This document shows positions 9,768 to 18,775 of a stretch of DNA of 62,278 nt, piece by piece; the first letter of the stretch is position 1, and each line of letters opens with the position of its first letter. The notes beneath the pieces are model-generated. The model saw nothing but the letters and a program-made list of their open reading frames with translations, ran no database searches and was not told where the DNA came from. The translations under genes were made by a program, and so were the position numbers. Origin of the DNA: Brevibacterium permense (lineage in GTDB: Bacteria > Actinomycetota > Actinomycetes > Actinomycetales > Brevibacteriaceae); the NCBI RefSeq assembly GCF_025506275.1, contig NZ_QYCP01000073.1:1-62278 (forward strand), read 5' to 3'.

Positions 9768-10067
9768 TCAGGGTTGCCGGAAAAAGTCGTCAGTGGTCGC
9801 ATTAGGGTGCTGGGCCAGCGGAGTCACCTTAATAGTCATGTACGCGAACATTGGAAACCCTTGGAATACTGAGTGCAGTAAGTCAAGATCGTTGACCTCG
9901 TACATGGAGTAATTCGAATACTCTCCGACGACGCGCCATATGCCTTTCATAATTCCGCGCCGTTGCAGATCGGCGGAATACGCCTTCTCCTTAACCTGAA
10001 ACTCGGATTTGGTCTCATTCGACATCGAGTCTGGAAAGACGACATCCATACGTGCCAGAAATAGCAT
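9768..10067 (-). CDS. catC: Muconolactone delta-isomerase
   Basis: 99 aa, the usual size of CatC. It converts (+)-muconolactone to 3-oxoadipate enol-lactone in the ortho-cleavage branch of the 3-oxoadipate pathway, as a decameric cytoplasmic enzyme. Recognised by the MLF...M start, Glu/Lys-rich helix, the W-R-V-V-G-E-Y-S-N-Y-S core, and the FPMFAYMTIKVTPLAQHP end. TTGGAGG precedes ATG 10067. It follows the DASS transporter gene (85 bp gap) on the same strand and is divergent from the cycloisomerase. GC content is clearly lower than in the flanking modules. Confidence 0.88.
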   Translation of the reverse strand: MLFLARMDVVFPDSMSNETKSEFQVKEKAYSADLQRRGIMKGIWRVVGEYSNYSMYEVNDLDLLHSVFQGFPMFAYMTIKVTPLAQHPNATTDDFFRQP

Positions 10068-10151
10068 TGAGCCTCCAAGGGGTGGGTAGATGGTCGTGTG
10101 GCTGTTGTGACTAAATATAGGCGCGACCAATGGTCTACACGACACCTTTGA

Positions 10152-11705
10152 TTAAAGGGTGACCCCAAAGACCACAGGAACCAAGGTATACATGACGATC
10201 ATGATGAGGACCAGAGAAATCAGATTCAGCCACACCCCCGCTCGAGTCATCTGCTTGATTGTGATTTCACCTGAGCTGAAGGCCACCGCATTCGATGGTG
10301 TGGCGACCGGCAGCATGTAGGCAGAGCAGACAGCCAGAGTGACCGCGATCGTCATGAACAGCGGATCGATTCCGACCCCCACAGCAACGGCCCCGAAAAT
10401 CGGCAGGAAGGCTGCTGCTGTGGCGGTGTTCGAAGTCATCTCCGTCAGCACCAGGCCAACAACAATTACAGCTACGATGATTACCCACGAAGGCATCCCT
10501 GTAAGGCCGGAAACCTGCTCACCGATCCATTTCGAGAACCCGGTAGCTGTGAACGTAGATGACAGCGACAGCCCACCACCGAATAGCAGCAACAGGCCCC
10601 ACGGGACCTCCTTAGCAGCCGACCAGCGCAGCAGTGGTGCTCCGGCAGCATCGTCAGCTCTGCGCCTAGCTGGAACGAGGAAGCAAGCAATTGCTGCGGC
10701 CACGGCGACTTGCGCATCGTCGATCATACTCAGAAAGGCCAGGTGCTCTGAGACCCATGGAATCTGAGCGATGAAAGGAACTCCGACCCAGAAGAATATC
10801 GCCAGGCTGAAGATCGAAGCTACTCGCCGCTCCGATGTGGTCATTGCTCCCAGCTTCGACAGTTCTGCCCGAATTAGTTCATCGCCCCCGGGCAGTTGAT
10901 TGACCTCAGGACGATAAACCAACTTAGTCAACACGAGCCATGCAATAACCAGCATCACTACGGCCCATGGAACTCCGATGAGCATCCAGGTTCCAAACTT
11001 CATGTCGAAGTCATGTGATTCCTTGAGGTATCCCTTCATCAGTGCCATAGGTGGCTGACCAATGAGAGTTGCGGTCGAGCCGATCGTCACGCCGTAGGCA
11101 ACACCTAACAGCATTGAAGCAGCGAACTTTCGCCCCGCGGCCTTTTCATCGATGGAACGGACCAAATTGAGAATCGAGACTGCGATGGGAACCATAATTA
11201 CGGCAGTCGCCGTGTTAGACACCCAGGCCGAGATAAACGCAGAAGCAACCATAAGACCGAGCACAATCTGAGAAGGCTTGGTACCGATCAGCCTGATGGT
11301 CAGTAGCGCAATCCGCATATGAAGATTGGACTTCTCTGTCGCTAGTCCGAGGACGACCCCGCCCATCACAAGGAAGATGACGGAGTCAGCATACGGAGCT
11401 GCAACTTCCTTCATCGTTCCCATACCGAACAGTGGGAATAGAGCCAGCGGCAAGAGAGAAGTGACCGGGATCGGTGCGGCTTCGGTCATCCACCAGATCG
11501 CCATCCACAGTGCACAACCTGCGACGGCTCGCCCCTCGAAAACAAGTGAGTCGGGAAGAATCATTGCAAGCACAAGACCGGCCGCTGGGCCCAGCGTCAG
11601 CATTAACCAGTTGCGTTTCCCTCCCGCATCCATGGAGTCCCGCTGTTCGCCGTCGGGCTTGCTCTCGGTGGCGTCGTGGGCCTGCTGCGACTTTGCTTCA
11701 GCCAT
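10152..11705 (-). CDS. DASS-family divalent anion:sodium symporter
   Basis: 517 aa with about 11-12 membrane segments after a hydrophilic N-terminus. Matches the SLC13/DASS family of dicarboxylate transporters by its two repeated halves, each with an S-N-T motif: SNTATAVIMVP and MTSNTATAAAFLP. Both are characteristic sodium and carboxylate binding signatures. GAGGAGG precedes ATG 11705. Because it sits between catC and the LysR/cycloisomerase pair, uptake of muconate or another lactone-yielding dicarboxylate is the natural guess. Other C4-C6 dicarboxylates remain possible. Confidence 0.92.
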   Translation of the reverse strand: MAEAKSQQAHDATESKPDGEQRDSMDAGGKRNWLMLTLGPAAGLVLAMILPDSLVFEGRAVAGCALWMAIWWMTEAAPIPVTSLLPLALFPLFGMGTMKEVAAPYADSVIFLVMGGVVLGLATEKSNLHMRIALLTIRLIGTKPSQIVLGLMVASAFISAWVSNTATAVIMVPIAVSILNLVRSIDEKAAGRKFAASMLLGVAYGVTIGSTATLIGQPPMALMKGYLKESHDFDMKFGTWMLIGVPWAVVMLVIAWLVLTKLVYRPEVNQLPGGDELIRAELSKLGAMTTSERRVASIFSLAIFFWVGVPFIAQIPWVSEHLAFLSMIDDAQVAVAAAIACFLVPARRRADDAAGAPLLRWSAAKEVPWGLLLLFGGGLSLSSTFTATGFSKWIGEQVSGLTGMPSWVIIVAVIVVGLVLTEMTSNTATAAAFLPIFGAVAVGVGIDPLFMTIAVTLAVCSAYMLPVATPSNAVAFSSGEITIKQMTRAGVWLNLISLVLIMIVMYTLVPVVFGVTL

Positions 11706-11924
11706 CGTCCCTCCTCGGATCGTGCTTCCATCGAAAACCGGCCATCAGGTTTCCGTAACCTCAATCACTGTAGGGGCGTTAATCCAGATGCAGAAGTACA
11801 TTTTTCGACCAGTTCTATATGTTTGGAGTATGAATACGGTCTCGACAGGTCTTTCACTTTGGTCGATTCCAGGATCTAGGCTGAATGACAACATCACCTC
11901 ATTGGCGGTCAAAGAAGGAGAGAA
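11706..11924. promoter_or_regulatory. Divergent control region of the muconate module
   Basis: 219 bp between divergent DASS and LysR genes, AT-rich compared with its surroundings. It must carry both promoters and the LysR operator. No single convincing T-N11-A palindrome could be picked by eye. Confidence 0.4.
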
Positions 11925-12848
11925 ATGGAGCTAAGACACCTGCGCTACTTTCTCGCGGTCGCCGAAGAACGACACTTCGGTCGCGCCGCCGAACGCCTGC
12001 ACATAGCCCAGCCGCCTCTATCCAGCCAGATCAAGCAGCTGGAAATGGAGTTGGAAACGACGCTCTTCGAACGAACTACCCGCAAGGTCGAGCTCACTGG
12101 CGCTGGCGCGCTGCTCATGGAGCGTGCTAGACAGATACTTTCGGATGTCGACGCCGCTGAATTCGATGTCGCTGAAGTTGGACGCGGCGCCGCAGGGGTA
12201 CTTCGCGTCGGCTTCTCCGGCACTGCGACCTACCGATTGATGCCAGAGATCGTGCGCTTGGCGCAGGCAGATATGCCCAATGTCCGTATGCAGATCTCAG
12301 GCGAAATGTTGACTCCGCAAATGGAGAGCGGGTTACTTGAGAACAGACTAGATGTCGCGATACTCAGACCTCCTGTGCAGTCCCCGGAGCTCACAATAGA
12401 TGAGTTTGAGCGAACCCCATTGGTCGCAGTTCTTCCACGGGAGCACCCGCTGGTCATCTCCACCGAGCATGATCAGCCGTTGTCGATAGGGCAGTTATCG
12501 GAATGCGACCTGGTCAGCTACCCGCGAAAATCAGCGGTAGCCTCCGTCGTTTGGGAAATGTGCCGACAGTCGAGCTTCCGCCCACGGATCGTTCAAGAAG
12601 CCACTGAAACATCAACTCTCATCGCACTGGTGAGTGCGGGACTCGGCATCGCGCTGGTTCCAGGATCTGATGCGTTGCCGTTGCATGGGGCCATCGCTAT
12701 TCGTCAGTTGTCGGAGCACGTTGCGATCGGTCTCGGAACTTCATGGCGCAATCCCACGCAGGCCCTTCTCTCCGCACCAAAACCCCTTTTGTCATCGTTT
12801 GCCGATCTGGTCCGTCGGGCCGCACTAAATCTCAAGGAGAGCAAGTGA
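11925..12848 (+). CDS. LysR-family regulator, CatR/BenM-like
   Basis: 307 aa. The N-terminal helix-turn-helix starts MELRHLRYFLAVAEERHF, the sequence style of CatR/BenM/CatM proteins that respond to cis,cis-muconate; an effector domain follows. AAGGAG lies 5 nt before ATG 11925. It overlaps the next gene by 4 nt (GTGA) and is divergent from the transporter-catC pair. All four genes probably form one muconate-inducible unit (inference). Similar at the N-terminus to the LysR at 150. Confidence 0.93.
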   Translation: MELRHLRYFLAVAEERHFGRAAERLHIAQPPLSSQIKQLEMELETTLFERTTRKVELTGAGALLMERARQILSDVDAAEFDVAEVGRGAAGVLRVGFSGTATYRLMPEIVRLAQADMPNVRMQISGEMLTPQMESGLLENRLDVAILRPPVQSPELTIDEFERTPLVAVLPREHPLVISTEHDQPLSIGQLSECDLVSYPRKSAVASVVWEMCRQSSFRPRIVQEATETSTLIALVSAGLGIALVPGSDALPLHGAIAIRQLSEHVAIGLGTSWRNPTQALLSAPKPLLSSFADLVRRAALNLKESK

Positions 12849-13948
12849 AAATAATTGCGGTTGAGGCGATCCCGTATGCGATCCCTTATACGCACCCGCT
12901 GAAATTTGCTTCAGGTAGTGTGGAATCAGCCGAGCACATCCTCATTCGCATTTGGACTGAGGACGGAATCGTCGGCACAGCGGATGCTCCCCCGCGCCCC
13001 TATACCTATGGGGAGACTCAGATCTCCATCAAAAATGTCGTGGAGGAGATTTTCGCACCGCAGATAGTGGGCCTCACTGTTTTCGACCGTGGTGCAATCC
13101 ACGCAATCATGCGGCGAACCATTCACAATCAGGTCGCAAAAGGCGCCGTCGACATCGCGCTTTGGGACGCGGCAGGAAAATATATGGACATGCCGGTGCA
13201 CTCACTTTTGGGCGGCTGGACCTCGTCCCTAAGAGTCTCGCACATGCTAGGTTTCAAGCCGGCCGAAGAACTACTTGATGAGGCGCAAAGGTTCGGCGAA
13301 GAATACGGAATCACGACGTTCAAACTGAAAGTCGGCCGTCGTCCGATCGACCTAGATATCGATGCAGTTCACGTTCTACGCGATGGATTGGACGATCATG
13401 TTGAAATCTATCTAGACGCCAATCGTGGCTGGACTGCCAACGAAGCGCTTGAAGTATTGCGTCGTACTGAAGGCACTGGTCTTACACTCCTGGAGGAGCC
13501 CTGCGATGCCAAGGAGATGATGAGTAGACGCCGACTGGTCGAGAAGGCGGCAATCCCTATAGTCGGAGACGAGTCGGTACCTACCGCGGGAGATGCTTCC
13601 CGGGAGCTACTGTCGGGGGGATGCAATGCAATCTGCATTAAGACAGCTCGATCAGGATTCACCGAAGCAACCGAGATACTAGGACTATGCACGGGGCTGG
13701 GTGTTGACGTCACCATGGGCAATCAAATCGACACCCAAGTTGGTTCACTTGCGACCGTTACGTTCGGTGCCGCTCATGAAGCAACCGCTCGGCGAGCGGC
13801 CGAACTGTCAAACTTCCTAGACATGGAAGACGACCTTCTCGCTGAACCGCTGAAGATCGTTGACGGAAGAATCTCAGCGCGGCCCGAGCCCGGCGTTGGT
13901 GCACACATCGATGAAGAGAAACTAGCAAAGTACCGGTCTGACAACTAA
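12845..13948 (+). CDS. Muconate cycloisomerase-like enolase-superfamily enzyme
   Basis: 367 aa, same size as muconate-lactonizing enzymes. Catalytic set of the MLE subgroup: KLK in TFKLKVGR (acid/base Lys), metal ligands Asp in IYLDANRGW, Glu in LLEEPCD and Asp in IVGDESVP, and a second Lys in ICIKTARSG. The start is GTG 12845 with AAGGAG 5 nt upstream, overlapping the LysR stop. With catC nearby, cis,cis-muconate (or a substituted muconate) to muconolactone is the best call. Related members are o-succinylbenzoate synthases or dipeptide epimerases, so substrate is not certain. Codon use is AT-richer than the neighbours. Confidence 0.85.
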   Translation: MKIIAVEAIPYAIPYTHPLKFASGSVESAEHILIRIWTEDGIVGTADAPPRPYTYGETQISIKNVVEEIFAPQIVGLTVFDRGAIHAIMRRTIHNQVAKGAVDIALWDAAGKYMDMPVHSLLGGWTSSLRVSHMLGFKPAEELLDEAQRFGEEYGITTFKLKVGRRPIDLDIDAVHVLRDGLDDHVEIYLDANRGWTANEALEVLRRTEGTGLTLLEEPCDAKEMMSRRRLVEKAAIPIVGDESVPTAGDASRELLSGGCNAICIKTARSGFTEATEILGLCTGLGVDVTMGNQIDTQVGSLATVTFGAAHEATARRAAELSNFLDMEDDLLAEPLKIVDGRISARPEPGVGAHIDEEKLAKYRSDN

Positions 13949-14026
13949 ACGGACGCGATTTGCAACCATTATTGACGATGAGCGCGAAACGGTTCTACAG
14001 AATTGGCACTGCGCGCATCCATTCTA

Positions 14027-14063
14027 CGTGGATCTGTTCCACGCGGACCGGCGTCACTAGCCT
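14027..14063 (+). promoter_or_regulatory. Leaderless promoter and inverted repeat before the GMC gene
   Basis: TAGCCT (14058-14063) is followed by 6 nt and then ATG 14070, so transcription probably begins at or next to the start codon. Just upstream is the inverted repeat CGTGGA-TCTGT-TCCACG (14027-14043). It resembles the TGGA...TCCA arms of IclR-family sites, and an IclR gene lies downstream. Confidence 0.5.
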
Positions 14064-14069
14064 GAGTCC

Positions 14070-15707
14070 ATGACAATCGAGCATGAATCAGGCACCGCAG
14101 CCTCGAACACCTCAGACCACCCGAACTCGTTTCCCGCTGAGCTCCCGAATGAGCGATTCGACTACATCGTCGTCGGTGCAGGTTCGGCTGGTTGCGTCCT
14201 CACTCGCCGCCTTCTCGACGCTGGAAAGAAGGTCTGCCTCGTCGAAGCCGGCGGAGACGAGACCAATCCGAACATCGACCATCTCAACAACCTCGGACTG
14301 ATCTGGCATTCTCAGCAGGACTGGGACTACTACACTCCCCCGCAGCCGGCGGCGATGAACCGCCGCATCCACCTCCCCCGCGGTAAGGTCCTCGGCGGGT
14401 CGAATGCCCTCAACGCCGTCATCTGGGTCCGCGGCGACGCCTGGGACTACGAACAGTGGGTCGAAGCCGGGTGTCCGGGATGGTCCTGGGACGAGGTCTG
14501 GCCGGTCTTCGCCGCAATCGAGAACTTCGACGGCGAGATCACGGACAACCGCGGCACCGACGGTCCGATGGATGTGCGCGTCGACTACGCGCGCAACCCG
14601 CTGCAGGAGGACATGTTCACGGCCGCCACACAGACCGGCGTGCTCGTCAATGACGACTACAACTCCGGCACCGTCGAAGGCATCGGAAAGATCCAGCTCA
14701 ACGTTCGCGACGGCAAACGACTGAACACATGGCGCGCCTACCTCAAGCCCCGCCTCGGCGAGAAGAACCTCACGATTCTCACCTCCGCGCACGCCCGTCG
14801 GCTTCTCCTCGACGGGACCTCAGTCACCGGACTCGAGATTGATTTCCGCGGCCGCGTCGGTACCCTGTCCGCCGACGAAGTCGTCCTCTCCGCAGGTGCG
14901 CTGGCCTCTCCCGAGCTGCTTCTGCGATCGGGCATCGGTCCCGCCGAGGAGCTTGCCGAGGTCGGAATCGACTCCGTGGTCGATCTGCCGGGCGTCGGCA
15001 AGAATCTCCAGGATCATTGGCTCTCGCCGGTCATCTTCTCCACCGGCGATCGGGAGGTGCCGATGGGAGAGGTGGCTCCGGCAGAAGTTCACTTCTTTGC
15101 GAAATCCCGACCGGATCTGCCGGTCCCCGACACCCAACCGTTGTTCTTCTCCGTGCCGATGTATGCCCAGGACGCCGCCCCTGCCGCGCAGACCGGACCA
15201 GGTCCCGGCGGAGCCTTCACTCTGCAGGGCGGTTTGGTTCGTCCGGAAAGTCGAGGCGAGGTGCGGCTCAGTGGGCCGAATCCGCAGGATCCGCTCATCG
15301 TCGATCCGCAGGTGCTCTCGGCACAGGCCGATGTCGACGCCCTCATCGCCTCGGTGAGGCAATGCCGTGAGATCGGGCGAGCCGAGGCGCTGTCGTCGTG
15401 GCAACCCACCGAGATCTACCCCGGCCCGGATGTGGCCGACGAGGACCTCGAAGACTACGTCCGCGGGTCGGTCGTGACCTATCATCACCAAGCTGGGACC
15501 TGCCGGATGGGAACGGACGCCGAGGCGGTCGTCGACCCGGCCACGTTCGAGGTCCGGGGCGTGAGCCGGCTGCGGTTGGCCGATGCGTCGATAATGCCGC
15601 TCGTGCCGACCGGAAATACGAATGCTCCGACGATCATGATCGCCGAACGCGCCGCGGCCGCTCTGGTGGGCTCGCCGCCAGAGGGGATCACCGCTCCCGG
15701 GCAGTGA
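14070..15707 (+). CDS. GMC-family FAD oxidoreductase
   Basis: 545 aa, alcohol/choline dehydrogenase-like glucose-methanol-choline family. FAD-binding GAGSAGCVLTRRLLDAG at residues 37-53, GMC signature 1 GGSNALNAVIWVRGD, signature 2 LSAGALASPELLLRSGIGP, and C-terminal HHQAGTCRMG and TGNTNAPTIM. The last two carry the His and Asn/His pair that abstracts the hydride. No signal peptide. Substrate is likely a primary alcohol but cannot be specified. Starts without a Shine-Dalgarno, consistent with a leaderless mRNA. The IclR gene downstream is probably its regulator. Confidence 0.92.
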   Translation: MTIEHESGTAASNTSDHPNSFPAELPNERFDYIVVGAGSAGCVLTRRLLDAGKKVCLVEAGGDETNPNIDHLNNLGLIWHSQQDWDYYTPPQPAAMNRRIHLPRGKVLGGSNALNAVIWVRGDAWDYEQWVEAGCPGWSWDEVWPVFAAIENFDGEITDNRGTDGPMDVRVDYARNPLQEDMFTAATQTGVLVNDDYNSGTVEGIGKIQLNVRDGKRLNTWRAYLKPRLGEKNLTILTSAHARRLLLDGTSVTGLEIDFRGRVGTLSADEVVLSAGALASPELLLRSGIGPAEELAEVGIDSVVDLPGVGKNLQDHWLSPVIFSTGDREVPMGEVAPAEVHFFAKSRPDLPVPDTQPLFFSVPMYAQDAAPAAQTGPGPGGAFTLQGGLVRPESRGEVRLSGPNPQDPLIVDPQVLSAQADVDALIASVRQCREIGRAEALSSWQPTEIYPGPDVADEDLEDYVRGSVVTYHHQAGTCRMGTDAEAVVDPATFEVRGVSRLRLADASIMPLVPTGNTNAPTIMIAERAAAALVGSPPEGITAPGQ

Positions 15708-15794
15708 TGTCTCGCTGAGGTTCAGAGTCCTCGCCCTCCTCTCGGTTCCGCTCGGATAGGATTGACGTTCGATACCGATGAGGAGGGCAGACGC

Positions 15795-16511
15795 GTGAGC
15801 AGCAAGAAATCGACTCCCGATTCGAACCTCAGCCGCGGAGTCCGATCACAGACCTTGGAGAGAGCTCTCGATACTCTCCAGCTCCTCGCAGACGGCCGGC
15901 AGCGCACGAGCAGAGAACTCGCCGAGGAGCTGGAGCTCCACCGATCCATCGTCTACCGAATCCTCCGCACTTTTGAGGACTATTCACTCGTCGCCCGCAG
16001 CCCCGACGGACGGTTCCGGATCGGACTGGGCATGACGGCTCTTGCGAAGTCCGGAATCGGCGACCTCGAAATCGCGATTGCCGACGTCCTGCAGGAGCTG
16101 TCCAACGTCACCTCAGCTACAGCTGTCTTCTGCGCACAACAACGTGATGACGCCGTCGTTCTTTCCTCTGCACGCCCTACACAGAGCCCCGCCTCAGTCG
16201 CGATTCGCGTCGGTAGCCGATTTCCCGTCGGCACCAGCGCGCCCGGTCTGGCGCTTCTCTCCCTGCAACCCCCGAATTCCGATGATGCCGACGAGGTTGC
16301 TCTGGCCCGCCAAACCGGCTACGTCCACACCAAGGGAACACCATTCATCGGCCTAGAGGCAGTAGCCTCGGCCGTGAGAATGCCCGGCGGCCAGGGGGCA
16401 AGCATTTCCCTCCTCTTCCCCCTGGGCAATGGCGATGTGCCGCTCATGGCCAACGAACTGCGCACCTACAGCGAACGCCTGACCTCGCCCTCGGACGCCT
16501 GGCAGCTCTGA
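15795..16511 (+). CDS. IclR-family transcriptional regulator
   Basis: 238 aa from GTG 15795, which follows AGGAGG by 8 nt; a TTG at 15762 lies in frame but lacks a site. N-terminal winged helix (RSQTLERALDTLQLLADGRQ, then SRELAEELELHRSIVYRILRTFEDYSLV) and an effector-binding domain, slightly short for IclR. TAGGAT at 15756-15761 is a possible -10. It lies between the GMC oxidoreductase and the StyA-type operon and could control either. Confidence 0.9.
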   Translation: MSSKKSTPDSNLSRGVRSQTLERALDTLQLLADGRQRTSRELAEELELHRSIVYRILRTFEDYSLVARSPDGRFRIGLGMTALAKSGIGDLEIAIADVLQELSNVTSATAVFCAQQRDDAVVLSSARPTQSPASVAIRVGSRFPVGTSAPGLALLSLQPPNSDDADEVALARQTGYVHTKGTPFIGLEAVASAVRMPGGQGASISLLFPLGNGDVPLMANELRTYSERLTSPSDAWQL

Positions 16512-16600
16512 AACAAGTCAGCCCGGTATCCGATTTGCGAAAAAACGAGCCCGATCTCCCGACATCGTTGTGTGCCATGCACCACATTCGGTAAATTCAT

Positions 16601-16640
16601 TGCTCACATAGAGAGCAGATCAACACGACGTGCTCTATAT
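16601..16640 (+). promoter_or_regulatory. Candidate AraC operator before the monooxygenase operon
   Basis: Three copies of the half-site TGCTC/GAGCA occur at 16601-16605, 16613-16617 and 16631-16635. The last two form the inverted repeat ATAGAGAGCA...TGCTCTATAT. The region is AT-rich and lies 53 bp before the oxygenase ATG. No clear -35/-10 pair was identified. Confidence 0.3.
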
Positions 16641-16692
16641 GCGATCAAATATCTGACGGCCGTCGGACATCGACGTCCACCGAGAGGAACGA

Positions 16693-17919
16693 ATGATGAA
16701 GAGCATCGGCATCATCGGCGCCGGAGTCGCCGGACTCCACCTGGGACTCCAGCTACGACAGCACGGGATTGCCACAACCATCTACACCAACCGCACACCG
16801 GACGAGGTGGCCGACGGCCGAGTGATGAACAGCGTGGCTCATATGCATGTCACTCTCGAACTGGAAGAGGATCTCGGCATCAACCACTGGACCGAGGACG
16901 AGTACTACTACACGCACCACTATCATTACAACGGCTGGGGAGAGCAGAGGACCTATCAGGGCCAGTTCGCCGCCCCGTCCCGGACGCTGGACTACAGGAT
17001 CTATCTCCCTCGCCTGATGGAGGACTTCACCGACCGCGGAGGAGTCATCGAGTACCGCGATCTCGAGGTCGCCGACATCCAAGACCTCAGCGAGATCCAC
17101 GACCTCGTCGTGGTGTCGACCGGCAAAGGCGAGATCGGGGCGATGTTCCCCAAGCGACCCGACAAGTCTCCTTATGATCGCCCTCAGCGGAAGCTGGCGG
17201 TCGGATTCTGGAAGGGCGTCGAACGATGCGACCCCAACGGTGTCGGGGTCAGTGTGGTCCCCGGTGTGGGTGAGCTCCTTGCAATTCCCATGTGGTCGTT
17301 CACCGGCGACGTGATGGCCCTCCTCTTCGAAAGCGTGCCCGGCGGCCCACAGGAGGTCCTGACAGACCAGCGTTACGCTGATGATCCGGCGGCCTACAAG
17401 CAGCTGACGCTGGACATTCTGAAAGAGCACCATCCGACAGTCTTCGAACGAGTCAGCCTCGAGAATTTCCGCCTCCAGTCCGATAAGGACATCCTCCAAG
17501 GTGCCTTTACGCCAGTGATGCGCGAGGACTACAGCCGCCTGCCCAATGGCAAGTTCCTGTTGGCGCTTGGAGACGTGCACCTGACGATGGACCCAGTTCA
17601 AGCTCAAGGCGCGAACTCCACAGCCTACTCCGCCCGAGTGGTCGGCGACGCGATCCTCGAGGACGATGTATTTGACGAGCGCTTCATGAAGAAGGTGGCC
17701 TCGCGGAGGTCTGAACGCCTCGAAGCAGCCAATGACTGGATCAACACAATGATCCACATTCCAACTCCGCCACAGATCCCCGCGCTCTTCAGCGCCATGG
17801 TCGACAACCAGGCACTGGTCGACGAATTCACGGAGAACTTCAATCATCCAATCCGTCAAATCGACCTACTCGCCAGCGAAGAGCGAGTCGAAGCGGCCGT
17901 CAACCGAGCATCTGCCTGA
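16693..17919 (+). CDS. StyA/IndA-type flavoprotein monooxygenase
   Basis: 408 aa, the size of styrene monooxygenase oxygenase subunits (group E). N-terminal FAD Rossmann fold SIGIIGAGVAGLHLGLQLRQHG and the C-terminal LALGDVHLTMDPVQAQGANS that contacts flavin. Group E enzymes use reduced FAD supplied by a separate reductase to epoxidise vinyl-aromatics or oxidise indole. GAGAGGAA precedes the ATG; ATG 16696 directly follows and is equally possible. The operon continues with an EthD protein and the matching flavin reductase. Substrate (styrene, indole or another aromatic) is open. Confidence 0.9.
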   Translation: MMKSIGIIGAGVAGLHLGLQLRQHGIATTIYTNRTPDEVADGRVMNSVAHMHVTLELEEDLGINHWTEDEYYYTHHYHYNGWGEQRTYQGQFAAPSRTLDYRIYLPRLMEDFTDRGGVIEYRDLEVADIQDLSEIHDLVVVSTGKGEIGAMFPKRPDKSPYDRPQRKLAVGFWKGVERCDPNGVGVSVVPGVGELLAIPMWSFTGDVMALLFESVPGGPQEVLTDQRYADDPAAYKQLTLDILKEHHPTVFERVSLENFRLQSDKDILQGAFTPVMREDYSRLPNGKFLLALGDVHLTMDPVQAQGANSTAYSARVVGDAILEDDVFDERFMKKVASRRSERLEAANDWINTMIHIPTPPQIPALFSAMVDNQALVDEFTENFNHPIRQIDLLASEERVEAAVNRASA

Positions 17920-17953
17920 GCCTCAATCTCATCCATATACCTAAGGATCGACA

Positions 17954-18271
17954 ATGCATAAGCTGCTGGTGCTCTACCCCGAGCCTATTGACCGGACAGC
18001 ATTCATCGACTACTACACACATTCGCACCTGCCGCTCGCAAAACACCTGCCCGGGATGACGAGCTGGACCTATTCGGTCGACGCCAGTACCGACAGTGAA
18101 GGGAAGGCACCCTACTTCGCGTTGTTCGAAGCAGTCTTCCCCGATGCGAAGACATTTGCCGACGCCATGGCATCAGAAGCGGGTCAGGACGTTGCCGCGG
18201 ATGTAGGGAACTACGCCACCGGCGGAGTCGTCATCATCGATTTCGCGATTTCAGGAGGAGAATACTCATGA
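17954..18271 (+). CDS. EthD-domain dimeric ferredoxin-like protein
   Basis: 105 aa, one EthD domain (start MHKLLVLYPEPIDRTAFIDYY, then a conserved H-L-P-L-A-K region). EthD proteins are small dimeric alpha/beta barrels found with oxygenases; several related barrels act as isomerases or decarboxylases, but most have no known chemistry. AAGGA precedes the ATG by 7 nt. It overlaps the flavin reductase by ATGA, so the two are co-translated. Its place between the oxygenase and reductase suggests it handles the unstable oxygenated product (inference). Confidence 0.88.
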   Translation: MHKLLVLYPEPIDRTAFIDYYTHSHLPLAKHLPGMTSWTYSVDASTDSEGKAPYFALFEAVFPDAKTFADAMASEAGQDVAADVGNYATGGVVIIDFAISGGEYS

Positions 18272-18774
18272 ATGAACTCACCGACGTCCAAATTCAGTTC
18301 CGTCAGGCAATGGCACATCTGGCCTCTGCCGTGAATATCGTGACCACAGAGGGACCGCACGGAAAGCTCGGCATTACAGTAAGCGCCGTCTGCTCGGTCA
18401 CGGACTCACCACCGACCGTGTTGGTCTGCGTCAACCAGGCAAGCGCCGCCCACGACGTGTTCACGAACAATGGAGTCGTAGCCATCAATGTCCTCGCCGG
18501 CGAGCAATGCGAACTGGCTCGTCACTTCTCCGGTGCGACGAAGATCCCGATGGAAGATCGGTTTGCTTGGGACATCTGGGACGACGGTTCCACAGCGCCG
18601 ACGCTCCGAGAAGCTCGAGTCGCGCTCGTCGGCCATATCCAATCCACCATGACTCAGGGGACCCATTCCGTGGTCTTCGTCCAAGTCGACTCGATCCGTG
18701 TCCGTGACGAGGCCGAGGGCCTCGTCTACTACGGTCGCAACTTCCATCGGGTCAGCGAACTCACCGCAATCTGA
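18268..18774 (+). CDS. StyB/HpaC-type flavin reductase
   Basis: 168 aa, flavin reductase-like FMN-binding split barrel. It reduces FAD with NADH for the StyA-type oxygenase. Typical features: N-terminal FRQAMAHLASAVNIVTT, the G-x-T-V-S-A-V-C-S-V core and DSPPTVLVCVN, and a C-terminal YYGRNFHRV. GGAGGAG precedes the ATG, which overlaps the EthD stop. Confidence 0.92.
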   Translation: MNELTDVQIQFRQAMAHLASAVNIVTTEGPHGKLGITVSAVCSVTDSPPTVLVCVNQASAAHDVFTNNGVVAINVLAGEQCELARHFSGATKIPMEDRFAWDIWDDGSTAPTLREARVALVGHIQSTMTQGTHSVVFVQVDSIRVRDEAEGLVYYGRNFHRVSELTAI

Positions 18775-18775
18775 G

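Noticed and set aside
16753..17859. 368-codon minus-strand frame opposite the StyA-type gene
   Set aside because: Shadow of a gene with clear flavoprotein motifs and operon context.
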